DNA of 64,000 nucleotides from positions 558,001-622,000 of the forward strand of contig OY253655.1 in assembly GCA_958009055.1 (NCBI GenBank). Reading direction: 5' to 3'. The notes below the pieces were generated by a model, which ran no database searches, had not been told where the DNA came from, and worked only from the letters and a program-made list of their open reading frames with translations. Below, in pieces: positions 10,687-21,833 of the stretch (positions are counted from its first letter, which is position 1; every line of letters begins with the position of its first letter). The DNA is from Choricystis sp. odSpoLacu1. Taxonomy: Eukaryota; Chlorophyta; Trebouxiophyceae. The translations under genes were made by a program, and so were the position numbers.

Positions 10687-11758
10687 ATGCGTACCCCTGT
10701 TCTCGCTCTGCTGCTGCTGGCGGGCGCCGCCGTCGCCGCCGCCGCCCCCGACGCCCCCGGCATCGCGCCCGCCGCCACGGGCGGCGCCGCGCCCGCCCCC
10801 CTGACCCGCACCACGCCCGCCTTCACGTCCGTGCGCGTGGAGACGCCCTTCAACGTGCGCATCGAGCCTGGCAAGGGGCACGCCGTGTCCCTGGACGCGG
10901 AGGAGGGGGTGGTGAAAGCTGTCGGATACAAAGTCGAGGGCGGCGAACTCATCGTCACCACGGACGCCACGTTCAAGACGGACAAGCCGGTCAAGCTGAC
11001 GGTCCAGTAAGTGATTTGGGGTGGGGGGTGGGAGGCAGGGAGGGAGGGACAGGCTTCATGTGCGAGGGGGGGGGAAAACGGTCCCCAACCACCCCGCGTC
11101 CTCGCGCTTCTCGCCCCCCCGCTTCCTTCCAGCCACACCCTCCACCCACCCACCCTCACACAGGCTCCCCGCCTCCGATCTGGCCGCCGTCACCATCACC
11201 TCCCGCAAAGCCACGGTCGCCATCGCGGACGGGTTTAAAGTGGGCACGATCAAGCTTTCCGTGGGTGGGTCGTCGCGCCTCGTCGCGCACGGCCTGCGCG
11301 CGGCCAACACGCTGCTGACCGCCACCGGCACCTCGGTCGCCGTGCTGGAGGGCGACCTGGGGGATGTGGACATCACGGCCACCGAAGCCGCCATGGTGAC
11401 GGGCGCGTTCAAGGTAAAAAAATTGACGTACGTGGGCGACGGCAGCGCGGTGCTCGACGTCGGCGCCGCCCCCACGCACGCCGACGTCACGGAGGCGCCC
11501 GGCGGCTCCGCCCGCGTCGTCCCCGGCGCCGTCAAAGACAAGTCCCTCTACTCCGTCGACTGGACGTGCGGCGCTGAAGTGGCGGCCACGTCTGGGCAGG
11601 AGCTGAGCGCGCGGGCCACCGTCGACTCGCGCTTCACGCGCGGCGCTGACTGCGACTCCCTCACCGCCACCGGCGCGGGGGGCAAGCTGCTGTGCTTTGC
11701 GGCGGCGCCGTGCGCGTACACCGACGAGGGGCACGTGGCGCTGCTGCGTGTCAAGTGA
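10687..11758 (+). CDS. Secreted DUF2807 (GIN-domain)-like protein
   Basis: Exons 10687-11006 and 11164-11758 give 304 residues. A signal peptide (MRTPVLALLLLAGAAVAAAA) is followed by TPAFTSVRVETPFNVRIEPG and repeated short beta-strand units (DLAAVTITSRKATVAIAD, IKLSVGGSSRLVAHG, DVDITATEAAMVTG, LTYVGDGSAVLDVG). This is the pattern of the bacterial DUF2807 head-GIN/auto-transporter-adhesin-like family, which folds as a beta-helix. The last ~100 residues hold Cys pairs likely to be disulphides. The family is common in bacteria and sparse in eukaryotes; introns show it is a resident gene here. Function unknown; probably cell-surface or extracellular. Confidence 0.65.
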
Positions 11759-11962
11759 AGAGAGAGAAGAGAGATCAGGGGGGGGGGGTTCTATCACTCG
11801 GTGTGCTTGCAAAAAATTGAGGTGTTTCTCTTCATTAATCCCCCTGCGTGTTTGACAAAAATTGGCCCCTCTCCCAACGACAGGAGATAGCGGGCATTCT
11901 CTCGCGCAAGGAGAGGAGCAACACATCAAGACTTGGTCTCTCTACCCTCTCTCTCTCCTCTC

Positions 11963-14167
11963 TCACCGGCTCAACACCCCATCAGCCCACGCCTGCGCCA
12001 GCTGCCGCCCCAGCGCGGGCAGCGCCCCCAGCGCGTCCCGGGCCACACGCCCCGCGTCCACGTCGGCCGCGAGCAGGGATGCAACGCGGGCCGCCTCCTC
12101 CACGTGCAGGGTGTCACCCTCTGTGAGCGCGTCCAGCAGTTGAGCCCGCAGGGAGGCATCCGTCGCCACCAAGCGGGCGGCGGAGGCGACCGTGTCGGAC
12201 AGGTCCAGGCGGGAGGAGGACGTGGCGGAGGCGGGCGCGTTGGAGTCGCCGTCGCCCGTCGGCGCGCCAGTTGTGCGCGCGAGGGCCACCAAATTCTCCA
12301 GCCGCGCCCACTGGAACCTCCCATCCTGCAGCAGCACCTGGATCAGGCGTTCCCGCAGGGCAGGGTCGTCATCAGTGAGCAGGCGGCGGGCGATGTAGGG
12401 GTAGGCCACCTCCAGAAAGTGAAACGCGGGGCGCAGGCGCAAGCAGATGCCCTCCTGCGTCAACAACGACCGAATGACGAGGGCGTACCGTTCCGGGATG
12501 CGGATCGGGTGCTCGTACACGAGCTCATTGAACTTGGAGGTGACCGTGCGGAAGTTGAAGTCGGAGAGGGAGCGCCCCATCGAGTCGGCCCAAATGGATT
12601 CGAGCGCGGGAACAATGGGAGCAATGTCCGTACCAGGCGCCAAAAAACCCAGCTTGATGAAGTCGCCCGCCATGGAGGCGTAGTCTTCATTAACGGCGTG
12701 CACGACGGCGTCGACCAGGGTCTGGTGTGGGGTGTGGGGAGGAGGGTGGGTTGGTTTGGGTGCGCAAAAAACCCTCTCTCTCGACACCACCCTTTCCCCC
12801 TCTCACCAACTCACCTGCTTGTTCCTCTGGCTCAGTTCGGCCACGTTCCCAAAGTCGACGTACGCGATGCGGCCATCCCGCAGCGCAAAGATGTTGCCGG
12901 GGTGGGGGTCGCCGTGGAACAGGCCAAACTCGAGCAGCTGGCGCAGCCCCGACACGACGCCACACCGAATGAATTCGTCGACGTCGATGCCCGACGCCAG
13001 GATGGAGGCAGGGTCGGTGCACCGCATGCCATCGATCCACTCCATGACGAGGACGCGGCGGGCAGTCAAGTCGGCCCGCACCCAGGGGATCTTGACGGTC
13101 GGGTCCCCCTCAAAGTTGCGCCCGAAATCCGCCGCGTTCTTTGCCTCCTGTGTGTAGTCCAGCTCCTCCAACAGTTTCTCCCCAAACTCGTCCACGATGA
13201 GTTCAGCGTTGCACCCCAGGCGGCGCATGGCGAGGGGCGTGATGAGGGCGGCGGCAAAGCGGAGGAGGACCAGATCAGCCATAATCGCTCCGCGCGCCCC
13301 GGGGCGCTGCACCTTGATGGCCACATCCTCACCCGTCTCCCGCAGCACGGCTCTGTAGACTTGGCCCAAGGATGCCGCCGCCACGGGGCCGTCCGAGATG
13401 GAGGAGAAGAGGGCGCCCAGGGGGCGGCCGAGTTCTGACTCGATGATGGCAAACGCTTCAGCATCCGGAAACGGAGGCACATCATCCTGCAGCGTGCACA
13501 GTTCGTTCATGTAGTCTTCGCGCACGATGTCGGGGCGGGAGGCCAGCACTTGGCCGGCTTTGATGAAGGACGGACCCAGGTCGACGAGCGTCTGCCTCAG
13601 CGCGGCGCGCGCGCGCGCGCACGGTGGCGGAGTCGCCGTCCCCGCCCCGCCCCAGCAGTTTGTCGGTGGCGGCGGAGGCGGCCAGGGCGGAGAGACGGGC
13701 CACGATGGTGAGGGCGCGGCCGGCGAGGGCGGCGGCGCCGCCCGGGCGCGCGAGCACGGCTGCGCGGACGGCGGCGGGAGAGTACTGGACGGCGGGGCCC
13801 AGGGAGCAGTAGCCGCGTTCGTATTGGAGCTGCTCCAGGGTTGACCAGCTGTAGGGGGGTGAGGTAGGTGGGGTGAGGGCGGGGTGAGGGCGGGTGTGGT
13901 GGTTGGCGCATAAGGCGAGCGACGCCCGGGGTTGGTGGTGTGCCCCCCGATGTCACGCGCGCGCTCCCTCACATTCCAGCGTCAGCCCCACCCTCACACT
14001 CACCTTCCATCAGCCGTCGCTTTGGGCGCGGCCAGGCGGCGGGCGGGCGGCTGGGGCGCGGCCGCGCGCGGCGCGACGGCGCGCCCGCGGCGGCGCCCGG
14101 GCGGCGCGGCGGCGCGCGTGGAGGCGGCGCCGCCGCGCGGGTGGACGACAGGGGTGGTGGAGTGCAT
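11963..14167 (-). CDS. Plastid ABC1 (ADCK/AarF) kinase, ABC1K1/3-like, frame broken once
   Basis: Exons 14167-14004, 13848-12815 and 12721-11963. A Ser/Arg/Ala-rich transit peptide begins MHSTTPVVHPRGG. The atypical-kinase core is clear: the KxGQ signature in FIKAGQVLASRPDI, the Ala-rich loop ASLGQVYRAVL, VAIKVQRPG, HGDPHPGNIF and VDFGNVAEL. The C-terminal third (AVNEDYASMAGDFIKLGFL, IPERYALVIRSLLTQEGI, VAYPYIARRLL) is the long extension of plastoglobule ABC1K1/ABC1K3 proteins, which control prenylquinone and tocopherol metabolism. The frame shifts by one within a 16-nt alternating GC tract at 13605-13620; two extra bases there would restore it. Head-to-head with the gene at 14339 (171 bp). 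Confidence 0.85.
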
Positions 14168-14338
14168 TGGGTGGGTGGCAATTGGGACGGAGAGAGGAGG
14201 CAGAGGGGGCGGGGCGGCGGAGAGGGGAAAGGAAAAGACACGCCCGCGTCGTGGCCGCGCAGGTGTGGTTGCGGGCCGCGTTTTTTCTTTTGGTCAACGT
14301 TTTCTCTCTCAGTAACGCCCGCAAACCACCCAGCCACC

Positions 14339-15238
14339 ATGAGGCGCTCCACACGCCGCCTGGTCCTCCTGACCGTCGCCCTGAACGCGGTGCGCGTGGC
14401 CCGCGCCCAGGGCGAGACGCCCTCGCCTCCCCCGCCCCCGGTCGACACCCCCGCGCCTCCGCCCCCGCCCCCCCCCACCGACACGCCCACCCCTCCGCCC
14501 CCGCCCACGGCCCCCCCGCTGGCCCTGCTGCCCCAACCCAGTCAAACCACGGTGCGCGCCACGCTAAGGGTGACGGGGGTGGGTGTCACCGCCCCCCTGC
14601 CCGCTGGCGGCGACGGCGCGCTGTTGGCCGCCCTGGCCGCCGGCAGCGGGGGGCAGCTACCCCTCTCCTCCCTCATCATGCTGCGCGTGACGCCCGCGTA
14701 CCATGTGGTGCCGACGGGGCGCCGCCTGCTGGCTGCCCCCCCGCTGCCGGGGGCGGCCGACGTTTTGGTGTCCGCGGACGCTGGCTCGAACGCCTCCCCC
14801 GCCGCCGTGCAAGCCCTGGGCGACGGCCTGCGCAACGCGATGTACAGTGGGGGGGCTCAGGGTTCGCTGGCAGCGTCAGGGCGCATGTGGGGGCTGCTGT
14901 TAACCTACATCGCGGCCGCGGCCCCCTCCGCCCCGCTCCCCGCCCCCGACGACCCCTGCTCCGGCCGCCTGGGGTCAATTTGCCTCGACGGCTCTAGCCT
15001 CTCCCCCTCGGGCGCCAAAGGTCTCATTGTGGCCTGTGTTGTGACCATTCTGCTGGGCGGGGCGGCGGCGTTGGTGGTCATTGATCGGCGGCGTGGGTCC
15101 GGCAGGATGGGGGAACTGGCCCGCTCCCCGCGCGCGGTGGCGGTGGCGGCGGGGCAGGAGTGGAGTGAAGGCAAGAAGAGGGAGGTTGGGGAGGGCAGTG
15201 GGGCGCCAGCGGTGGTGGTGACCGCGCACGCCACGTGA
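14339..15238 (+). CDS. Proline-rich type I membrane protein
   Basis: Single exon, 299 residues. Signal peptide (residues 1-23, ending VARAQG), then a hydroxyproline-type SPPPPPP / TPTPPPPP region, a ~150-residue extracellular part without recognised domain but with a CSGRLGSICLDG loop, one membrane helix (GLIVACVVTILLGGAAALVVI) followed by basic RRRGSGR, and a short cytoplasmic tail. The Pro-rich spacer resembles those of green-algal wall glycoproteins such as pherophorins, but no pherophorin domain is visible. Likely a cell-surface protein tethered to the wall. Confidence 0.7.
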   Translation: MRRSTRRLVLLTVALNAVRVARAQGETPSPPPPPVDTPAPPPPPPPTDTPTPPPPPTAPPLALLPQPSQTTVRATLRVTGVGVTAPLPAGGDGALLAALAAGSGGQLPLSSLIMLRVTPAYHVVPTGRRLLAAPPLPGAADVLVSADAGSNASPAAVQALGDGLRNAMYSGGAQGSLAASGRMWGLLLTYIAAAAPSAPLPAPDDPCSGRLGSICLDGSSLSPSGAKGLIVACVVTILLGGAAALVVIDRRRGSGRMGELARSPRAVAVAAGQEWSEGKKREVGEGSGAPAVVVTAHAT

Positions 15239-15339
15239 GAAAGATGTTTTTTCTTGAGTTTGCGCTTCTTTTCTTTGTACACGCGTTTTGCTCGCTCCCT
15301 CTCCAGGCGTAGAAACGTCTCCCCCACTCATTCAATCAC

Positions 15340-16412
15340 TCACGCCGCCACGGCCCTAGTCACGCCACCACCGCCACCACGGCGGGCGGCGCCCAGGCGC
15401 ACCCCCGCGACGACTGCCGCCGCGAGAGCCACCGCGGCACACACGGGGGCAGCGACACGCACGGACGCGCCCCCCGTGCCCGCGACAGCAACACCAATGG
15501 CCGCCCACGCCACGACGGCGGGCCAGGCGGCGTCCGGCTTGGTCAGGGCGACGGCGACGGCGGCGAGGGTGACGAGGGCGAGGAGCGCGATGCCGACGCC
15601 ACGCAGCGCGGCGTCGGACACGCCCCCCCTGGCCACGGGGACCACGACAGCCGCCACCGCGGCCGCGGCAGACAGCCAGCCCGCGTTGAGGGAGGAGGCC
15701 ACGTTGAACAGGGCGTAGATGAGGGCGCCGTGCCACGTGGACGGCAGTGATGGCAGCGCCGCAACGCGGAGCACGGCCGCCGCAAACGACGCCAGCGCCG
15801 CCACGATGAACACGAGGGCGATGCACATGCCGGCCAGCGTTTTCGCGCGGAAGGCGAACGTCCACAGCGACTCGAACAGCCAGCCCAGGAGCCAGGGAAG
15901 GCCGACGGCACGGGTGTACGCGGTGAGGTGGTCACCGCCGGGCGCTTTTTTGTGGGCCCACGGAATCGCGGTCCACACGACAGCCACCGCCTGCAGAAAG
16001 TAGATCAACCCCCAGACGGAGAAGGTGTAGCCGGCGGGGGTGATGGGGGTGGAGTAGCGGGAGGAGATGGCGCCGTTGGTGCGGCCGGCCAGGCCGCTGA
16101 TGAGGACGGCGGCGACTGGAGGGAGGAGGAAGGAGAAAGAGGAGAGAGGGAGGAGGGTGAGTGATGTTTTAAACATCAGGCGGAGGGGGCGTCGGCCAAC
16201 ACCGGTGGACACTCCGACGTCGGCGAGAGACACGTGTTAACCTTGCGCGTCGGACAGCAAAGCATGGGGGCGTGCCCAAAAAAACGCCCGTTTTCCACAG
16301 CCACTCTCCCCTCTTCCGCGTCCGCTCTCCCGACCAAACACTCACCAAAGCCAAGCACAAGCGCCACGCGCAGGGGGAGGAGAGGGCCGGCGGCCTCTGG
16401 AGTCTTAACCAT
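15340..16412 (-). CDS. TspO/MBR-related multi-pass membrane protein
   Basis: Exons 16412-16346 and 16115-15340 (phase 1 junction) give 280 residues. Seven or eight hydrophobic helices are visible. The signature is the segment TPITPAGYTFSVWGLIYFLQAV with the downstream LPWLLGWLFESLWTFAF, as in tryptophan-rich-sensory-protein relatives of bacteria and algae. TspO proteins bind porphyrins or sterols in outer mitochondrial or plastid membranes; this longer relative has no defined role. An in-frame ATG also exists 57 bp upstream (16469), but the one used keeps a shorter, hydrophobic-leading N-terminus. Its start lies only 84 bp from the 3' end of the dihydroorotate dehydrogenase gene. Confidence 0.7.
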
Positions 16413-16496
16413 GCTGGTTTTTTTGTTGTCGAGAAAGAAAGGCGACGAGGTGTGAGCTTTTGTTTTCATCCTCTCCTCTCCTCCCCTTCTTCTCTC

Positions 16497-18064
16497 TCAA
16501 AACTTGCCCGCGTCCACCCCCACCGCCTCCGCCACGCACCCATACCCATCCCTTGCCAACAGGGCCGCCAACTCCGCCTTGACTCGCGGCACCAGAGCGG
16601 GGCCGTCGTAGGCTAGAGCTGTGTAAAGTTCGACGAGAGACGCGCCCGCCCTAATCTTCTCATACGCAGACTCCCCATCACTCACCCCGCCCACGCCCAC
16701 GATGGGCAGCCTCCCCTTGAGCAGGCGGTACATGCGGGCCACCGCGGCCGTGGCCAGGGGGCGCAGCGGGGGCCCGGACAGGCCGCCGGCTTCTGCCGCT
16801 GCGGCCGCGTCGCGCGGATCCCTTTTTACACTCGCCGGCCGAGACACCGTCGTGTTGGACACGATGACGCCGTCCACGCCCGCCGCCAGGGAGGCGGCCG
16901 CCACGACGGCAGCGGCGGCGTCGTCAGCGTCGGCATCGATCTTGACGAGGAGGGGAGGGACGTGCGGGGGGAGGCGGGAGGCAGAGGCGCTGCCGCCGCC
17001 CCCGCGCACCCACGCCAACCACCCTCCCTTCCCCTTCTGCGCCCCCGCCCCGCCCGAGGCTTCAGCGCAGGCCGCGTCGCGGGCCACCACCGCTGCCTTG
17101 AGCACGGCGGTCAACGAGTCGGCAGCCTGCAGGGCGCGCAGGCCGGGGGTGTTGGGTGACGAAACGTTGACAACCAAAAAATCAGCGAGCGGCGCAAAGG
17201 CGCGCGCACCCGCCGCGTAGTCGGCGGCAGCATCAATTCGCTCTTTGTTTTTGCCCAGGTTGACGCCCAGCAGGCCGGGTGGAGGCGGGGCGGAAGGTGA
17301 AGGCACAGACGAGGAGGGCAGCGCGCGCGGGTGGTCGGCCCGCCACACGCTCACCCGCCTCAGAGCTGCGTCCGCGCCCTGCGAGTTGAAGCCGTACCGA
17401 TTGACGATGGCGCGGGAGGCCGGCAGCCGAAAGACGCGGGGCTTGGGGTTGCCGGGCTGGGGGAGGGGGGTGACAGAGCCTGCGTGGGGGGTGGAAAGGG
17501 GAGGGTTGGTTGGTTTTCCATCTCATCACGCCTCAGTCCCTCCGCGCCTTCATTTTCCCCCCACACACACCCATCCTACCTATCTCCACAAACCCAAACC
17601 CCAGCCCCAGCATGCCGTCAATGGCGTCCGCGTCTTTGTCGAACCCTGCTGCTAATCCGAGCGGGTTGCGAAACCGGCGCCCCCACACCGTCGTCCTCAG
17701 GGACGGCGGGTCGGGCCTCCCATCCACGGGGGTCAACCCTTTCGCTGCTGCCCACACGGCCAGCCGGTGGGCGGTTTCGCCATCGGTGAGGGCGCGCACG
17801 AGGGCGGCCGCAGCCGTTGCCGCCGCAAAGTGGGCGTCCGTGGTCGACGCTGCGGGGGGGACGGCGAAAGCGGCGGCTGTCGCGCCGGCCAGGGCGGAGC
17901 CGGAGAGGACGCTGATGCGCTGTGGTGTGTGGAGAGTGGGGGGTGGGGGGTGGGGGGGTGAGGGGTGTGTGTGAGGGTGCGCGGGGCGCGTGTTTTTTTT
18001 GCCGGCCACGTCTCCACCCGCACACAATCGCCCAACTCACAACCAAGCGTCCGACAGACCCCAT
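16497..18064 (-). CDS. PYRD: Dihydroorotate dehydrogenase (quinone), mitochondrial
   Basis: Exons 18064-18041 (8 codons), 17919-17580 and 17479-16497 give 448 residues. This is the fourth step of de novo pyrimidine synthesis, oxidising dihydroorotate with electrons passed to ubiquinone. Class 2 features: a short basic start and membrane-associating helix ([20 protein letters not shown]), [21 protein letters not shown], the FMN-site [16 protein letters not shown], the catalytic-loop [29 protein letters not shown] and [19 protein letters not shown]. The small first exon is needed to reach an ATG. It shares a 107-bp head-to-head promoter with the ankyrin gene. Confidence 0.92.
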
Positions 18065-18171
18065 TGCGGCAGGGCAGTTGGACGGGGGCACGCACACACG
18101 CGGCGCGCGCGCGGGTTTTTTCGGCACACAGAGAAAAAGGATGTGACGCGCAGCAACACAAAAAAAAACGA

Positions 18172-19023
18172 ATGCGCAACGACAACGCCGGCCGCGGCCG
18201 CGGCGAGGAGACTCGCCCGGCCACCACCCCGCTGCACGATGCAGCCCGCTCAGGAGACGCCGACGCGCTAGGCGCCCTGCTGGCCACGGGCACGCCGCCC
18301 GACACTCGAGACGCGCACGCGCGCACCCCCCTCCACCTCGCCGCGTGGTCCGGACACGCGGCCTCCGTCGCCGCCCTGCTGACCGCGGGCGCGCGCGTCA
18401 ACCTGGGGGCGCGGGACGATGTGACCGCGTTGCATTTCGCGTGTCAGAGGGGGCACATCGACGCGGCGCGCACACTCATCGCCGGCGGCGCCGACAAAAA
18501 CAGGCGCACCCGCAAGGGGGGGACACCGCTGCATGCTGCCGCGGCGGCGGGTCACGAGGGCGTGGTGGAGCTGTTGTTGCTGAAGAAGGTGCCCCCTGGC
18601 GTGTCGGACAGGGCGGGCAAGACGCCCGCCGACGTCGCGTCGACGTCCGAGCTGCGCGCGCGGCTGGAGGCAGCGACCGTGGCCGCTGCCGCCGCTGCGG
18701 CGGCCGCGGTGACGGCGGCCGCGGACAAGAGGAAGGCGAGGGAGGGGGTGAGGAAGCGGGGGGTGGAGGATGATGATGGCAAGGGGGGGAAGGCGGCGCC
18801 CGCTACCGCACCCGCCGCGGCGCCCCGCCCGTCCAAAGCACCCCGCCTGGCCATGCAGGATGATGATGACGATGATGATGATGACGTCCCTGTCGTGCTG
18901 GCTGCGCCGGCAGTGGCGGCGGGCGTGGTGACGGTGCCGAGTGATGACGACGACGATGACGACGACCGAGGTGTGCCGCCCGCCCCCATGGGGCCCATCG
19001 GCCCTGCACCGCCGCCGGCGTGA
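18172..19023 (+). CDS. Ankyrin-repeat protein with acidic tail
   Basis: Single exon, 283 residues. Four ankyrin repeats (residues ~18-150) are evident from TPLHDAARSGDADAL, TPLHLAAWSGHAASVAALL, TALHFACQRGHIDAARTLI and TPLHAAAAAGHEGVVELLL. A coiled Ala/Lys/Arg region follows (ADKRKAREGVRKR), then two runs of eight to nine aspartates separated by a Val/Ala stretch, and a Pro-rich end. Ankyrin repeats mediate protein binding; the basic-plus-acidic tail suggests a nuclear chaperone-like or chromatin role, but this is inference. Divergent from dihydroorotate dehydrogenase, from which it probably takes part of its promoter. Confidence 0.8.
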   Translation: MRNDNAGRGRGEETRPATTPLHDAARSGDADALGALLATGTPPDTRDAHARTPLHLAAWSGHAASVAALLTAGARVNLGARDDVTALHFACQRGHIDAARTLIAGGADKNRRTRKGGTPLHAAAAAGHEGVVELLLLKKVPPGVSDRAGKTPADVASTSELRARLEAATVAAAAAAAAAVTAAADKRKAREGVRKRGVEDDDGKGGKAAPATAPAAAPRPSKAPRLAMQDDDDDDDDDVPVVLAAPAVAAGVVTVPSDDDDDDDDRGVPPAPMGPIGPAPPPA

Positions 19024-19122
19024 GTGTGTGTTGCATGGTTTTGTGTGTGCTTTTTCTGTTTTTGTTTTGTGTTTAAAAAAAAGTCAGAAACTCTAGCTGA
19101 AAAAAAAACAGTCTCGCTTCCC

Positions 19123-20497
19123 TCACACCCGCGCCCCCTCCACCAGCGCCCTCACGGGATCAGCATTCTCGAAGAACGCACGTATAACCGCGTCCACAGC
19201 CTCCCCACCATCCGCCAGGGCGGCGTCGCCCAGGGCTAGAAGGTCGATTGGACCATCCGGCCCCCGCTCCCTCCGCGCGGCCAGCCAGCGCGCGTCGACA
19301 GCGGCCGCCAGGGCGGCCGCCGGGTCGCCCACGCCGGGCAGGGCGCCAGCGCCGGGTGCGGCCCCGAGTGCCGCCAGCGCAGCCGCCACGTCGGCGGCGG
19401 GGGTGCCCGCGCCGCCGCGGTCGAGGCGGACAAGCGCTGCAGCCAGCAGCCCCACCCCGGGCGCGTCAACAGTGGCGGCCGGCAAGGCAGCCCGCACGGG
19501 GGCGGACAGACGGGCCGGCAGCAGTGTGCGCAGCACGTAGGCGGGCGTGGTGGTGGGTGGGGCGGCAGGGGCGCGCGTGGTGGTGGCGCGGGGGCGGCTG
19601 CCACCCGCCGGCCCCATCACCAGCGGCGCCATCTCCAGGGCCAGCCCGGACGCAAAGCGGGCCGCCGCCCGTTTGAGCGCGTAGTCGCGCACCGCGGGCG
19701 GCGGCCCCGTGGTGCGCGGCCCGCGCACGCGCGCGCGCCGCGTCCCCGCCCGCCAGGGCGGCCGCGGCCGCGGTCGCCAGGTCCGCCCGCTTGACGGGGG
19801 CGCCGGGTTTGCGCCCCGCGTGAAAAAGCATGGTGCGCATGACGGCGCGCACCATGCGGTCCAGGTCCTGTGGAGAGGGGGGGGGGGGGGGTGAGCACAC
19901 AGGGCGCGCAGCGGCGTGTGTGTGTGTGTGTTTTGCAAGGCACACACAGCAGGCAAACCAACGCACCAGCTCTGCCGGCCGGCGTGGCGCTGGAATGGCC
20001 GCCAGGGCGGCGGCTTCGTCGGCCTGGTGGCGCAGGATCTGGGAAGGGGGGCGGAAAGAAAAGGGACGAGTTTGGTTGGTGAGTTCGTGATGACCCACGC
20101 AAAAACCACGCACCAAAACATGCATATATAAACACTCACAGCCTCGTGAAGCATGGTCAGGTCGCTGGCGTCGGGGGCGGCAGCGGGCGCGGGGCGGTCT
20201 GAAAGGAGGAGGAAGGGGGGTCAGTGCCGCGTGATGGGTGCTCGCGCCGGCTGTGGGCAGCCACCTGCTTGTGCGCGTTCCCTCTCCTCCTCGCCCAGCA
20301 TGCACAAGACCACATCACCCCACTCTCTCACCATCGCCCTGGGTGGGGGCCGCCACCACCTCCTCCCGCTCGCGCTTGACGACGCGCCCGCGCGGCGACG
20401 GCGCGGCCTGACCGCGCGGGCGGCGGGGGGAGGGGCTGGCCCCGCTGGCGTCGCCTGGCGCGGGGGCTGCGGCGCGGGTGGCGCGGTGGGGAGGCAT
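19123..20497 (-). CDS. NSE3: SMC5/6 complex subunit NSE3 (MAGE family), frame broken once
   Basis: Exons 20497-20332, 20198-20140, 20038-19967 and 19867-19123, about 347 residues. After a disordered N-terminus, the MAGE homology domain reads LDRMVRAVMRTMLFHAGRK, PVKRADLAT, ALKRAAARFASGLALEMAPL, YVLRTLLPARL and GLLAAALVRL. In plants and fungi the single MAGE protein is NSE3, which with NSE1 and NSE4 binds SMC5/6 and DNA in repair. In the last exon the frame shifts by one at an alternating CG tract (19728-19738), between AGGDAARA and VRGPRTTG; two added bases restore it. Head-to-head with the carrier gene (133 bp). Confidence 0.75.
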
Positions 20498-20630
20498 TGA
20501 GAGGGCGAGTCTTTTGCTTTCGACCCAACGTCGGTTCTGTGCTTCAACACTCTGAACGAGTCGGGGCACCCACCCATTCGGCCCCGGTCGGTCGCGGCAC
20601 ACGCGCACTCCCCACCGCCGCCTCCTCCCC

Positions 20631-21635
20631 ATGCCGCCCCTGGAGGCGGCCGCCTCCCTGGCGCCACCCACCCACACACACACGCCCCGCCCCCGCGCCC
20701 GCCGCCACTGGGACGACCCGGAGGTCGTGTCTGCGGTGGCAGGAGCCCTGGCAGGCGTCACAACAGCCGTCTTCGTGTGCCCTCTGGACGTGTTGAAGAC
20801 GCGGCTCCAAGTGTCCGCCGTGGACGCGGAGAGGCGGGGGATTGGGGCGAGCCTGACGCGCATATTCGCAGAGGAGGGCGTGGCCGGCCTGTACCGTGGC
20901 CTGACCCCCACCCTGGTCGCCCTGCTGCCCAACTGGGCTGTGTATTTCACGGTGTATGACCGGTTGAAGGCAAGGCTGGCGGCTGCGCCTGGGGCGGCGG
21001 GAGCGTCGCCCACCGCGTCGCACTGCGCCGCGGCCGCGGGGGCGGGTGTCGCCACCCTCCTCGTCACCAACCCGCTGTGGGTGGTCAAAACGAGGCTGCA
21101 GACGCAGGGGTTGGAGGGTGGCAGGTTGGGGGCCTCCCCCCGCCCCCACACGCTGTACCGAGGCACGTGGGACGCCCTCCGCCGCATCGCCACCACGGAG
21201 GGACTGGCCGGCCTCTACTCCGGCCTCCTCCCCTCCCTCGTGGGCGTCGCCCACGTCACCGTCCAGTTTCCGCTGTATGAAGCGTTGAAAACCAGGCTGG
21301 CTGCCCGGCGAGGCGTGCCCGAGTCGGCGCTGCCGCCGTCCGACCTGGTGGCCGCCTCCGCCGCCTCCAAGGCGGTGGCATCATCTTTGACCTACCCCCA
21401 CGAAGTCGTGCGCTCCCACATGCACGTGGAAGGGTCGGGCTCGCCCGCTGCTGCAGCCGCCACGTGCGCGCGCCTGTGGCGCGGCGGCGGCGCTCGCGCG
21501 TTTTACAGGGGGTGCGGCACCAACCTGCTGAGGACGACGCCGGCGGCCGCCCTGACGTTCACCAGCTTCGAAATGATTGCGCGGCAGTTAAGGGCGGCGG
21601 GGGCGAGGCAGCGGGCGCGGGAGGAGGGTGGGTGA
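20631..21635 (+). CDS. Mitochondrial carrier family protein, NAD+/folate-type
   Basis: Intronless, 334 residues. The three-fold carrier repeat is complete: PLDVLKTRLQV, NPLWVVKTRLQTQG and YPHEVVRSHMHVEG are the three P-x-D/E-x-x-K/R signatures. Flanking segments GLYRGLTPTLVALLPNWAVYFTVYDRLK and LYSGLLPSLVGVAHVTVQFPLYE are those of the NDT/YIA6 and folate-carrier subgroup (the tryptophan in the second signature is characteristic). Plant members import NAD+ into mitochondria or plastids. The substrate is inferred from family only. No introns, unlike most neighbours. Confidence 0.88.
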   Translation: MPPLEAAASLAPPTHTHTPRPRARRHWDDPEVVSAVAGALAGVTTAVFVCPLDVLKTRLQVSAVDAERRGIGASLTRIFAEEGVAGLYRGLTPTLVALLPNWAVYFTVYDRLKARLAAAPGAAGASPTASHCAAAAGAGVATLLVTNPLWVVKTRLQTQGLEGGRLGASPRPHTLYRGTWDALRRIATTEGLAGLYSGLLPSLVGVAHVTVQFPLYEALKTRLAARRGVPESALPPSDLVAASAASKAVASSLTYPHEVVRSHMHVEGSGSPAAAAATCARLWRGGGARAFYRGCGTNLLRTTPAAALTFTSFEMIARQLRAAGARQRAREEGG

Positions 21636-21833
21636 CGGGATTCTTTTTTTGTTTTTTTTGTTTGGGGGCGTCCCTCCACATTCTGAAAACAAGCACCGTA
21701 ATTGAAACAAAAATCTACACACGCTCAGTTGTTGGGGGGGTCCTGGAAGGGAGGCAGCTGGCAAAAAAACAGAACAAGGGCTCTAGCAGACGAAAACACA
21801 CACACACACACACACTTCTCTTCCCTCCTTTCA

